Shown: positions 1 through 8,309, counted from the stretch's first letter. The stretch: 16,577 nt of DNA from Gammaproteobacteria bacterium (GCA_002725095.1 PBQQ01000051.1:1-16577); one strand, 5' to 3'. The notes: generated by a model not told the origin, from the sequence alone. Numbers and translations: made by a program.

Positions 1-1373
1 ACGCCGAGCATGCCGCCATCTCCTACGCCGACCCCATCGCGCCGATGCTGGTGGACAACTGCGTGAGCTGCCACCGGCCCGGCGGCATCGGGCCCTGGGC
101 CATGACCAGCTACGACATGGTCCGCGGCTTCGCACCCATGATCCGCGAAGTGGTCCGGACCCGGCGGATGCCGCCCTGGCACGCGGACCCGCATATTGGG
201 GTCTTTAAAGATGACAAATCTCTCAGCGTTGAACAAAAACAAACCCTCGTTCATTGGATAGAGGCCGGTGCTCCGCGTGGCGAAGGCCCGGACCCGCTAG
301 CTGACGTAAAGATAGCTCAGGTCGAATGGCCTCTGGGAGAACCCGATCTGGTGTTGGACATGCCCGAGTATGAAATACCCGCCAGCGGCGTGGTTGAGTA
401 CAAATACCCACGCTTAGAAAATCCGTTAGACGTCGGTGTTTGGGTTCGGGCAGCGACCGTCCAGCCGGGTGACCATGAGGTTGTACATCATATTTTAGCG
501 GGCTCTATCGACGCTGACACGTCTAAACAGAAGCGCGACAGCGGCGTCTTCGACAATTACCTAATCGGCTACGCCCCCGGCAACGAAACCAACATATTCC
601 CTGAAGAAACGGGCGTATACATCGCCCCGGGTGGTGAGTTTACGTTTCAGTTGCACTACACCCCGGTCGGCCGCGAAACCATTGACCGTTCAAGGATAGG
701 TTTATACTTTCATACGGAGCGGCCGGGAAACTACTATCGTCAGGATGTAGTGCTCAACCCGAACATTTATATACCTGCCAATGAAGCCCGTCATGAGGAA
801 GTGTCCTACTACGAGTTCAATCGCCCTGCGGAAATTCACGACCTCGTGCCTCATTCGCACTATCGCGGCGTAGCGTCCAAGTTTGAAATCATCCACCCGG
901 ACGGTCGCAAGGAAACCATTCTGTCTGTGCCAAATTACGACTTTAATTGGCAGCGCACGTACGAGTTTGTCGAGCCCAAGCGTGTTGAAGCGGGTGCGCG
1001 CTTAGTCCACACCACTTGGTACGATAACTCTGCCAACAATCCCGGCAACCCTGACCCCAACAGGAATGTACCGTGGGGGCAACAAAGCTGGGATGAAATG
1101 CTTTACGGGGCCTTCAGCTACACCTATGTGAATGAGACCACTGAAGCGCCACTGCATGACAAAGCGTTGGCAGACACCACACAAATGGTCGGATTTATGG
1201 ACAAGGACTTCGACGGCAAGCTAACGTGGGCGGAACTGCCGGGGCGTTGGAAAAAACGCCTAGCAAGCAACTTTGAACGCGCGGACGTCGATGGCGACGG
1301 TGGATTGAGCATCAAAGAAATGTATCAGTTACTGCAAATGCGTGAGCGCCAGACCGCTGCCGGTGCGCTCTAA
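1..1373 (+). CDS. Heme- and copper-binding monooxygenase-like protein with EF-hands (5' partial)
   Basis: The reading frame is open from the left edge (first full codon at 3), so the N-terminus, probably with a signal peptide and possibly a redoxin domain, lies outside the window. Counting residues from the ATG at 45, a CVSCH heme-attachment motif (6-10) begins a cytochrome c-like segment ending near MPPWHADP. A copper type II ascorbate-dependent monooxygenase-like region follows. It keeps a plausible full set of copper ligands of the PHM/DBH family: HH at 148-149 (VHHI), H204 (LHYTP), HSH at 270-272, and M352 in DEMLYG. Two EF-hand loops close the protein: DKDFDGKLTWAE (386-397) and DVDGDGGLSIKE (414-425). 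Family knowledge suggests a periplasmic oxidoreductase; the substrate is unknown. The first 190 bases or so are far richer in GC than the rest (see findings). The ATG at 45 is internal, not the true start. Confidence 0.85.
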   Translation, partial: AEHAAISYADPIAPMLVDNCVSCHRPGGIGPWAMTSYDMVRGFAPMIREVVRTRRMPPWHADPHIGVFKDDKSLSVEQKQTLVHWIEAGAPRGEGPDPLADVKIAQVEWPLGEPDLVLDMPEYEIPASGVVEYKYPRLENPLDVGVWVRAATVQPGDHEVVHHILAGSIDADTSKQKRDSGVFDNYLIGYAPGNETNIFPEETGVYIAPGGEFTFQLHYTPVGRETIDRSRIGLYFHTERPGNYYRQDVVLNPNIYIPANEARHEEVSYYEFNRPAEIHDLVPHSHYRGVASKFEIIHPDGRKETILSVPNYDFNWQRTYEFVEPKRVEAGARLVHTTWYDNSANNPGNPDPNRNVPWGQQSWDEMLYGAFSYTYVNETTEAPLHDKALADTTQMVGFMDKDFDGKLTWAELPGRWKKRLASNFERADVDGDGGLSIKEMYQLLQMRERQTAAGAL

Positions 1374-1414
1374 GCTACAGGTATAAAATTTCCGAGCTGC
1401 CGACGAGTTCATAT

Positions 1415-1452
1415 ATGTCGCGCTGCTCGGTTGCTCGTTCGGCGACATTTTT
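1415..1452 (+). terminator. Possible intrinsic terminator after the monooxygenase gene
   Basis: ATGTCGC (1415-1421) pairs with GCGACAT (1442-1448) and a run of five T follows at 1448-1452. An alternative, longer and imperfect stem, GCCGACGAG (1399-1407) with CTCGTTCGGC (1434-1443, one bulged base), overlaps it. The loop is long (20 nt), so this is a weak call. It lies 42 bases past the stop codon, where a terminator would be expected. The rest of the 218-base gap up to 1591 shows no gene. Confidence 0.35.
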
Positions 1453-1591
1453 GGCGGAGCAGCCGGTTCCGCCGCCGCTATGAAATAATCACAACAGCGA
1501 TCCGTTCAGCGCACCTGAAGGCGATCGCGTAACCGCAACACCCCGCGCTTAGCGCCGTTTAACCAATAGCTAAAACGAGGTCAGACCCACC

Positions 1592-2812
1592 ATGACAGTC
1601 ACACAAAGCACCGATCGGACATACGACATAATCGTTTGGGGCGCCAGCGGCTTTACCGGTCGTATCGTCGTGGACTATCTGCATAAGGAATACGGTAGCG
1701 GCAATTTAAGTTGGGCCGTGGCCGGCCGTAACCCCGCTAAACTCGAAAGTGTAGTGGGCCAACGCGACATTCCCATACTGACCGCTGACAGCCATGACAG
1801 CGACTCGCTGAACCAACTTGTACAACAAACCAAGGTCATTCTAACCACGGTGGGGCCTTACGCCCGATACGGATCAGAGTTGGTTGAGGCATGCGCTCAA
1901 CACGGCACTCATTATTGCGATCTCACGGGCGAGTCGCTGTGGATGCGCGAAATGATTACCGCGCATCAACACACTGCGCGCGACAGTGGTGCGCGAATCG
2001 TGCATACCTGCGGCTTTGACAGCATTCCATCAGACATCGGCGTGTATTTCCTGCAAAAAGAAATGCGCGCACGCCATGGTGTAGCCGCGCGCCATATTAA
2101 ATATCGCACCAAGGCGTTCAAAGGCGGTTTCAGCGGCGGCACCATAGACAGCATGATGGCGATGATGGAAGCCGGACAAAAAGACCCAACGCTGCTGAAA
2201 AAGTTAGCTAATCCGTATCTGCTGAACGACACCATGCGCGGCGCCGATGGACCAGATCGCTTAAGCCCCTATTTTGACGAAGATTTTGATGCTTGGGTCG
2301 GCCCATTCATGATGGCGGCGATCAATACACGCGTCGTGCGCCGCAGTAACGAATTGCTCGGCGGCGCCTACGGCGAAAATTTCCGCTACGACGAGGGCAG
2401 CCTTACCGGTTCTGGCCCGAAAGGCTTTTTGGGTGCCACAGGCATCGGCGTAGGGTCTGGCCTTTTTGCCGGGCTTGCAAGCCTACCCATTACGCGCAGG
2501 GGTCTGCAGAAAGTGCTGCCTAAACCCGGCGAGGGGCCAACGCCAGAGCAACAAGAAAACGGCTTCTTCGAAATTGAGCTTCGTGCCAAACATCCCGATG
2601 ACGCGTCAAAGAATCTCGTTGCCAATGTGCAAGGCGATCGCGACCCAGGCTATGGCTCTACCGCAAAAATGATCGCAGAAAGCGCGCTGGCACTCGCCCA
2701 CGACGACCTAGCGGTCGAGGGCGGATTTTGGACGCCGGCCAGCGCCATGGGCGACGCACTGCTGGAACGACTGCCCGCCAACGCCGGCGTAACTTTTGAG
2801 ATCGTCGCGTAG
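1592..2812 (+). CDS. Saccharopine dehydrogenase-like / trans-acting enoyl reductase family oxidoreductase
   Basis: This 406-residue protein has an N-terminal NAD(P)-binding Rossmann fold: GASGFTG at 17-23 with the AGR motif at 44-46. It carries the conserved signatures GPYARYG (88-94), YCDLTGE (108-114) and CGFDSIPSD (140-148), and the C-terminal GGFWTPASAMG (377-387). These are typical of the saccharopine dehydrogenase-like family, which includes mycobacterial trans-acting enoyl reductases and eukaryotic SCCPDH-like proteins. A glycine-rich hydrophobic stretch at about 277-300 may be a membrane-associated segment, as in family members. True lysine biosynthesis is unlikely; a lipid or polyketide-type enoyl reduction is the family-based guess, substrate unknown. 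The ATG is preceded by GAGG at 1577-1580, 11 nt away. It stands alone on its strand and converges tail to tail on the carboxylase gene with only 7 bases between stops. Confidence 0.88.
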   Translation: MTVTQSTDRTYDIIVWGASGFTGRIVVDYLHKEYGSGNLSWAVAGRNPAKLESVVGQRDIPILTADSHDSDSLNQLVQQTKVILTTVGPYARYGSELVEACAQHGTHYCDLTGESLWMREMITAHQHTARDSGARIVHTCGFDSIPSDIGVYFLQKEMRARHGVAARHIKYRTKAFKGGFSGGTIDSMMAMMEAGQKDPTLLKKLANPYLLNDTMRGADGPDRLSPYFDEDFDAWVGPFMMAAINTRVVRRSNELLGGAYGENFRYDEGSLTGSGPKGFLGATGIGVGSGLFAGLASLPITRRGLQKVLPKPGEGPTPEQQENGFFEIELRAKHPDDASKNLVANVQGDRDPGYGSTAKMIAESALALAHDDLAVEGGFWTPASAMGDALLERLPANAGVTFEIVA

Positions 2813-2819
2813 AACCGGG

Positions 2820-5800
2820 CTACCAGGTGTCTACATTGGGCCGCTTCTTGCCCTCGCGGCGCGGCGCCTGTGGAATCGACTTTAGCCCACGGCTGATCCA
2901 CTTACGGGTATCCGCTGGGTCGATCACGTCATCGAGTTCGAAATGCGAGGCCATATTCACCGCCTTACCGCGCTTGTACATGTCCGCCACCATTTTTTCA
3001 TACGCGTCGGCGCGCTCTTTCGGGTCGTCAATGGCCTGCAGTTCTTTGCGATAACCCAACTTCACCGCACCTTCAAGACCCATACCACCGAACTCGCCGG
3101 TAGGCCAGGTCACTGTGAACAGTGTGGCTTTAAAGCCGCCCCCGGCCATGGCTTGCGCGCCTAAGCCATAACCTTTCCGCGTCACTACGGTCATCAATGG
3201 CACATCAATATTTGCGCTTGTCACAAACATGCGCGCCGCGTGACGCACCACCGCGGTCTTTTCAATCTCAGGTCCGACCATGATCCCTGGGCAATCGCAC
3301 AGCGACAAAATAGGAATATCAAACGCGTCGCACAACTGCATAAAGCGCGTACCTTTATCCGCCCCCGGAGCATCAATTGCCCCCGACAGATGCGCGGGGT
3401 TGTTGGCGATGACCCCCATAGGCCGACCTTCCACCCGGATAAATGCAGTAATGATCCCGATACCCCATTCTTTGCGCAGTTCGAGTATTGAACCAATGTC
3501 GGCAATCCCCTCGATGACTTGGCGAATGTCGTAATAGCGCAGACGGTTTTCCGGCACGATAAAACGCAGTTCGCGTGGATCGGGTGATTCCCACGCATCT
3601 ACTGGACCTTGAAAATAGGACAGATACTGCTTGGCGGCTTCTACCGCTTCAGCTTCGTCTTTGACCGCAATATCGACAACGCCATTGGGCACCTGCACGT
3701 CCATTGGCCCGACTTCGTCGGGCGTAAAGACACCCAAGCCGCCGCCTTCGATCATGGCAGGACCGCCAATACCAATATTAGAACCTTCGGTGGCGATGAT
3801 TACGTCGCAGCACCCAAGCAGTACTGCGTTGCCCGCAAAGCAACGACCGGTGGTGATGCCCACCATCGGCACCAGACCGGAAAGACGCGCAAAATAGGTG
3901 AAGGCCAAACAATCTAAGCCGGCGACACCAGACCCATCGGTATCGCCCGGTCGGCCGCCGCCGCCTTCGGCAAACAGCACAGTGGGTAGCCGCTGTTGCT
4001 CAGCCACCTCAAACAGGCGGTCTTTTTTATCGTGGTTCTTCATGCCTTGGGTGCCAGCCAGCACCATATAGTCATATGACATCACCATGACGCGACTACG
4101 ATCTTCCGCGAATAGATCGCCGTTGATCTGACCCAACCCTGCGACCATGCCATCACCCGTGGTGTTCTTAATCAAATCTTCGATGGAACGCCGACGACGT
4201 TGGCCCGCGATCACCACCGAGCCGTACTCGATAAATGTGCCCTCGTCGCACAAATGCGCGATGTTCTCACGGGCTGTTCGCCGACCTGTTTTGTAACGTT
4301 TGGCAACCGCGTCCGGACGGTTTTGGTCCAACCCTGCACTTTTACGGTCGATCACCTCCTGTAAATCCGGCCGAATGTAGTCCAGATCTATTTCTTCTGT
4401 TTCTCCTTCATCGCTGACCGCGACATCGGCGGCTTGCAGGTAAATCAAAGGATGGCCTTCAAATATGGTGTCGCCCGCTTCAATACCTAAGCGCTCGACA
4501 ACGCCACTGACCTCAGCCCGAACCTCGTGCTCCATTTTCATGGCTTCCATGACGAGCACCAATTTACCGACAAAAACTTCGTCCCCGGGCGCGACTTCAA
4601 AACTCACTACTGTGCCCTGCATCGGCGCACAAATAGCCTCGGTGCCCGGTGGCAGATCTGCCTGCACAAACTCCAAGACATTCGGGCCGCCGCTCACACC
4701 CCCACCGCCCTTGCCGTGATCCAATACAGCCAGCGGATCATTGGCATTGACCTGCGCACCCGCCAGTGGTTTTCCTGTCTCGGCAGCGGCCGGCTGCGCG
4801 GCTTCGACCAAAGCAGCCATGTGCTCATCGAGATACCGAGTCGTGAGCCTATTTGCGGCAAAATCCTCGGTCGCGAGCAACGCCTGCAAGAACGATTGAT
4901 TGGTCGCCACGCCTTCGATCACCACATCCTTAAGCGCGCGCTGGGCGCGCCGCACCGTATCAGCGTAATCACCGCTGGAGTTGGAGCAGATAAGCTTTGC
5001 CAGCAACGAATCGTAATTCGGGTTGGTCGAGTAACCGCCGTAGGCATAGGTGTCGGTACGTAAGCCGGGACCAGTCGGCGCTTCGAATTTGCTCAAGCGC
5101 CCGCCGGTGGGCTTAACTTCGCCAGCGGCCGTCATGGTTTCTGCATTGACGCGCAATTGAATGGCAAAACCTCGCGGGCTTGGAATGGCGTCTTGAACCA
5201 AACCCAAATCCACTAATGAGGCGCCTGCGGCGATGCGAATCTGCGCCTGCACTAAATCAATGCCGGTGACCTCCTCGGTTACCGTATGTTCGACCTGCAA
5301 CCGCGCATTTGCCTCGATAAAATAGAACTCGTCGGTCTGCTTATCTAACAAAAACTCGATGGTGCCGAGGCCACTGTAGTTCAGTTGCTGACCCAGTGTT
5401 ACCGCCGCTGCGCACATTTGATCGCGGATTGCCGGGTTCAATGTTGGGCTCGGTGCAATTTCCACCAGTTTCTGATGGCGCCGTTGCACGCTGCATTCTC
5501 GCTCCCAGACATGGCTTACCGCACCGCTGCCGTCACCAATGATTTGCACTTCGATATGCCGCGCCTGCGCAATGAACTGCTCAGCATAGAGTCCATCATG
5601 ACCAAAGGCGGCTTGCGCCTCTGACGCACAGCGCGCAAAGGCATCAGCCAGTTCATCTGCCGTACGCACCACGCGCATCCCGCGGCCACCCCCTCCAGCG
5701 ATAGCTTTGAGTAACATGCCGCTATCAGCATGCTCTGCGAAAAATTTTTCGGCGTCGGACAAAGACAGTGCTTGCGAAGACCCCACCAATACGGCCACTC

Positions 5801-6173
5801 CAGAATCTTGCGCGATCGCCCGGGCTTGGGCTTTGTCACCAAAAGCGCTCAACGCATCAACGCTGGGGCCGATAAACGCCAAACCGGCGGCTTCTACCGC
5901 CGCTGCAAATTCAGCGTTTTCACTCAGGAAACCGTAGCCCGGATGCACCGCGTCGCAGCCATTATCCATAGCCACTGCGACCAATTGTGAAATATCCAGA
6001 TACGCCGCCGCACCACGGCCAGCGAGTTCTACGGCCGCATCCGCCCCACTGACATGCAACGATTGGACATCGTCGGCCGGAAATACCGCCACAGCCCGCA
6101 TGCCCAATTCTTGCACCGCGCGGGTGATGCGCAGCGCGATTTCGCCGCGGTTCGCAACCAATACTTTTTCCAC
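2820..6173 (-). CDS. Single-chain biotin-dependent acyl-CoA carboxylase (BC-BCCP-CT fusion)
   Basis: All parts of a biotin-dependent acyl-CoA carboxylase lie in one 1117-residue chain. The biotin carboxylase part (about 1-455) has HPGYGFLSEN (77-86), the ATP-grasp glycine loop after K156 (160-165), RRHQK (231-235) and the catalytic stretch FIEANARLQVEH (285-296). After a linker with a glycine-rich patch (489-497), a biotinyl domain carries EAMKM (543-547) with biotinylatable K546. Residues from about 600 to the end form a complete carboxyltransferase with N- and C-terminal crotonase-like halves, including GRCFAGN (776-782) and DCPGIMVGPE (960-969). Size and domain order match the homohexameric single-chain long-chain acyl-CoA carboxylases described in mycobacteria and relatives; the true acyl substrate here is unknown. 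It is the last gene of a minus-strand operon. Translation starts at GTG (6171-6173), supported by a close Shine-Dalgarno; no in-frame ATG lies nearby. Confidence 0.93.
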   Translation of the reverse strand: MEKVLVANRGEIALRITRAVQELGMRAVAVFPADDVQSLHVSGADAAVELAGRGAAAYLDISQLVAVAMDNGCDAVHPGYGFLSENAEFAAAVEAAGLAFIGPSVDALSAFGDKAQARAIAQDSGVAVLVGSSQALSLSDAEKFFAEHADSGMLLKAIAGGGGRGMRVVRTADELADAFARCASEAQAAFGHDGLYAEQFIAQARHIEVQIIGDGSGAVSHVWERECSVQRRHQKLVEIAPSPTLNPAIRDQMCAAAVTLGQQLNYSGLGTIEFLLDKQTDEFYFIEANARLQVEHTVTEEVTGIDLVQAQIRIAAGASLVDLGLVQDAIPSPRGFAIQLRVNAETMTAAGEVKPTGGRLSKFEAPTGPGLRTDTYAYGGYSTNPNYDSLLAKLICSNSSGDYADTVRRAQRALKDVVIEGVATNQSFLQALLATEDFAANRLTTRYLDEHMAALVEAAQPAAAETGKPLAGAQVNANDPLAVLDHGKGGGGVSGGPNVLEFVQADLPPGTEAICAPMQGTVVSFEVAPGDEVFVGKLVLVMEAMKMEHEVRAEVSGVVERLGIEAGDTIFEGHPLIYLQAADVAVSDEGETEEIDLDYIRPDLQEVIDRKSAGLDQNRPDAVAKRYKTGRRTARENIAHLCDEGTFIEYGSVVIAGQRRRRSIEDLIKNTTGDGMVAGLGQINGDLFAEDRSRVMVMSYDYMVLAGTQGMKNHDKKDRLFEVAEQQRLPTVLFAEGGGGRPGDTDGSGVAGLDCLAFTYFARLSGLVPMVGITTGRCFAGNAVLLGCCDVIIATEGSNIGIGGPAMIEGGGLGVFTPDEVGPMDVQVPNGVVDIAVKDEAEAVEAAKQYLSYFQGPVDAWESPDPRELRFIVPENRLRYYDIRQVIEGIADIGSILELRKEWGIGIITAFIRVEGRPMGVIANNPAHLSGAIDAPGADKGTRFMQLCDAFDIPILSLCDCPGIMVGPEIEKTAVVRHAARMFVTSANIDVPLMTVVTRKGYGLGAQAMAGGGFKATLFTVTWPTGEFGGMGLEGAVKLGYRKELQAIDDPKERADAYEKMVADMYKRGKAVNMASHFELDDVIDPADTRKWISRGLKSIPQAPRREGKKRPNVDTW

Positions 6174-6177
6174 TATT

Positions 6178-6184
6178 CCCTCTC
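6178..6184 (-). promoter_or_regulatory. Ribosome binding site deciding the GTG start of the carboxylase
   Basis: On the minus strand GAGAGGG lies 4 nt before the GTG at 6173. It is the best Shine-Dalgarno match in the 46-base gap after the luciferase-like gene and supports a GTG start. Confidence 0.7.
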
Positions 6185-6219
6185 TTTACCCTGCCCCCAA
6201 GGCTTTGACTACTAAACCA

Positions 6220-7128
6220 CTACAAATTCAAGATCTGTTTCACTTCGGCCAAGCGTTCAATAGTCGCCAGCGCCTCGCTCTGTTCTGAAGACATATTACG
6301 CACAATAATGTCGGTGAAGCCCAGTTCTGCAAGCGCCGCAAACTCGGCCGCCACAGCTTCAGCCGTCCCCGCCAAAATCGCCTCTTCTGCAAATCCTCGA
6401 TAACCCTTGTCGAGCATGCGCTGTTTGAAACTTTGCGCCTGCTTTTGATTATCGCCAATAAAGATATCTCTGCGTATGGCAACAGCTTTCGGAGTGCGTT
6501 CAAACTCTGCGCAGGCTTGGCGGTATTGATTTAATTGCTGCGCCGCAGCGGCGCGATCCAAGCTCGGGGTGGCGATCCAACCTTCGGCCATGCGCGCAGT
6601 CCTATGCAGCGCCGCTGGCGCACCCGCACCAATCCATACGTCTACATTATGTGCAGGCAGCGGAGCTATGCGGGCGTCTTGAATGTTCCAAAATCGATCT
6701 TCACTGACCGTCTCACCGGCCCACAGTCCCTGCATGACCTTAAGGCTCGCCTCAAACATCGCCGCGCGGCGCGTCATATCAACGCCCATAGCTGCGCTCT
6801 GAGCCGGGTCCCAACCCAGCCCACATTGCATAATAAATCGCCCCGGCATAATCGCAGCCAAAGTGGCGATTTGCTCGGCCAGCAGTACCGGGTGCCACAA
6901 TGGCAATAAATACAGGGCCCCCGCAGGTTTGTTATGCCACTCCGCCAGCAAGCGGCCAAGCATCGGGGTATTTTGATAATAGGGGTGCGATGTAACGTGA
7001 TGATCGCCGACAAATAGGCTATCCAAATCCACCTGCCGCGCGACCCGAGCGCGTTCGATCATGAAACGTGCTCCTACACGCGGATCCTCCACCCGATAAG
7101 ACGAACTGATTGAAATGCCGATACGCAT
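6220..7128 (-). CDS. Luciferase-like monooxygenase (LLM class flavin-dependent oxidoreductase)
   Basis: The 302-residue protein is a single TIM-barrel luciferase-like domain of usual length. Recognisable stretches are the N-terminal strand MRIGISI, SLFVGDHH (37-44), PLWHPVLLAEQ (76-86) with IMPGRF following, CGLGWDP (102-108), the VWIGAGAP strand and a C-terminal GFTDIIVRN strand. LLM proteins bind FMN or F420 and oxidise or reduce varied small molecules; sequence alone does not decide cofactor or substrate. It starts at ATG 7126-7128, one base past the Nudix stop codon, with GGAG on the minus strand (7136-7139) inside the Nudix 3' end, so the two are probably translationally coupled. The carboxylase follows 46 bases downstream on the same strand, hinting that the oxidoreductase may act on a related metabolite (inference). 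Confidence 0.88.
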   Translation of the reverse strand: MRIGISISSSYRVEDPRVGARFMIERARVARQVDLDSLFVGDHHVTSHPYYQNTPMLGRLLAEWHNKPAGALYLLPLWHPVLLAEQIATLAAIMPGRFIMQCGLGWDPAQSAAMGVDMTRRAAMFEASLKVMQGLWAGETVSEDRFWNIQDARIAPLPAHNVDVWIGAGAPAALHRTARMAEGWIATPSLDRAAAAQQLNQYRQACAEFERTPKAVAIRRDIFIGDNQKQAQSFKQRMLDKGYRGFAEEAILAGTAEAVAAEFAALAELGFTDIIVRNMSSEQSEALATIERLAEVKQILNL

Positions 7129-7129
7129 A

Positions 7130-7663
7130 TTAAATCTCCAAGGCCGGTGCGAAACGGCAGGATTCGTCTAACACATGATCCATTACACGTCCCTCGCGGA
7201 ACAACAAGTCGGCGATCAATAGTCCACTGTCTTGGCGTTGTTCCTGAGCCAAAATCAAAGGCAACCAGAGTCGGTCGTCATCCCACATGTGTTCATACGG
7301 AATCTCTGCCCGTCGACACCAAAACGGGTCCGCTTCTGGCGTCTGTATAGGATCGCCTGAGAATTCGCGGGTGGTAAACGCATACCCCAACCACTGAGCG
7401 CCTTGCGGCTCGACAAAGCGTAACTCGGCGCGGCATATAGGATTAGTTATCCTAATTCCGACCTCCTCCTTAACCTCCCGCGCAGCGCACTCCGACACGC
7501 GCTCCCCCGACTCCAGCTTACCGCCCGGAGCGCTAATTTTGCCCTGACCATGGCCGGTTTTTTTGTGGATCAGCAACACCTCTTCATTGCGCAGCACAAA
7601 CACTAACGTCCCTATCAAGTCAGGTCGCCAATGCTCCTGCCAAGTCGTCGCTATCTGCAACAT
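7130..7663 (-). CDS. Nudix hydrolase, MTH1-like oxidised purine nucleotide pyrophosphatase
   Basis: A complete Nudix box GX5EX7REUXEEXGU spans residues 48-70 (GGKLESGE at the start, REVKEEVGI at the end) of 177. C-terminal to it, MWDDDRLWLPLIL (126-138) lines up with the nucleobase-recognition segment of human MTH1 (tryptophan, two aspartates, then W-x-P): W127, D129, D130, W133 and P135 are kept. This makes hydrolysis of 8-oxo-dGTP and related oxidised purine dNTPs to monophosphates the best guess, rather than an ADP-ribose or CoA pyrophosphatase role. It lies between dUTPase (4-base gap) and the luciferase-like gene (1-base gap). The start ATG (7661-7663) has only a weak Shine-Dalgarno, which fits coupling to the upstream dUTPase. 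Confidence 0.9.
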   Translation of the reverse strand: MLQIATTWQEHWRPDLIGTLVFVLRNEEVLLIHKKTGHGQGKISAPGGKLESGERVSECAAREVKEEVGIRITNPICRAELRFVEPQGAQWLGYAFTTREFSGDPIQTPEADPFWCRRAEIPYEHMWDDDRLWLPLILAQEQRQDSGLLIADLLFREGRVMDHVLDESCRFAPALEI

Positions 7664-7667
7664 CCGA

Positions 7668-8309
7668 TTAAGCCGTCGCGTATCGCGCCTCTAGTCCAGC
7701 ATACAAACGTTCCGGCAGCTGCTCGGGTTCGTCGCCGAGTTCAGCCAGCAGTTCGATCAAATGCTCGTTATCTTCGCGACCCTGCCAAAGCTTTTTGTAC
7801 TCGCCACTCTTATAGCCGTTGTTTTGACGAAAACGATTCAGCATATTTTTGCCGATATACAACGCATACAGTTCCGCATAATCCATAGGCAAAGTCGCCA
7901 TCGCAGCAGTAAACGCCTTTATGTCAAACGACCGCGTGTTCAAACATTCCGCAGCCAATGCTTCTAACGCCATACGAAACGCCTCGCTGTCTGTGGATTC
8001 GTCGGTTGTCACAACGGCCAACTGCTCAGCAACATCTGGCTCGATCTCGCCATCGCGCATAAGTTCACTGAGCGCAAAGTGCCAAATATCCACCAGCTCC
8101 AGTTTCACCTGATCCAGATCCGGCGATTGCTGCTTCCACCACTTCCAACCAAAGTGGTCAAGCATTTCGGCGCATTCGACCCACATAGCGCGATAAAACT
8201 CAAAGCCTTGATCTCGCCATTGGGCATGCACCAGTTCGTTGTGTTCTTCCTGCATGGTGGCCATGGTTCGCAGCATGGTCTGAGCTTGGGCAAGAGAAAT
8301 TTGTGGCAT
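7668..8309 (-). CDS. Dimeric (all-alpha) dUTP diphosphatase
   Basis: The 213-residue product matches the all-alpha NTP pyrophosphohydrolase superfamily, dimeric dUTPase branch, not the trimeric beta-barrel Dut. The metal-binding ExxE...ExxD pattern is E45-E48 (ECAEMLDH) and E71-D74 (ELVDIWHF), separated by the DH..WKWWK signature at 51-59. A second helix pair carries YIGKNMLNRFRQNNGY (151-166), which contacts the nucleotide in family members. The enzyme converts dUTP to dUMP and pyrophosphate, keeping uracil out of DNA and supplying dTMP synthesis. It is the first gene of the minus-strand operon with the Nudix hydrolase just downstream. The ATG at 8307-8309 lacks a strong Shine-Dalgarno (minus-strand AGAG lies about 9 nt upstream). 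Confidence 0.9.
   Translation of the reverse strand: MPQISLAQAQTMLRTMATMQEEHNELVHAQWRDQGFEFYRAMWVECAEMLDHFGWKWWKQQSPDLDQVKLELVDIWHFALSELMRDGEIEPDVAEQLAVVTTDESTDSEAFRMALEALAAECLNTRSFDIKAFTAAMATLPMDYAELYALYIGKNMLNRFRQNNGYKSGEYKKLWQGREDNEHLIELLAELGDEPEQLPERLYAGLEARYATA

Noticed and set aside
1453..1473. GGCGGA...TCCGCC inverted repeat after the monooxygenase gene
   Set aside because: The 6-bp stem has a 9-base loop with no T-run behind it, so it is unlikely to be a terminator.
4527..5063. Plus-strand open frame of 178 codons opposite the carboxylase
   Set aside because: It lies fully antisense to the well-supported single-chain carboxylase. It shows no recognisable domain and is explained by the codon bias of the real gene.
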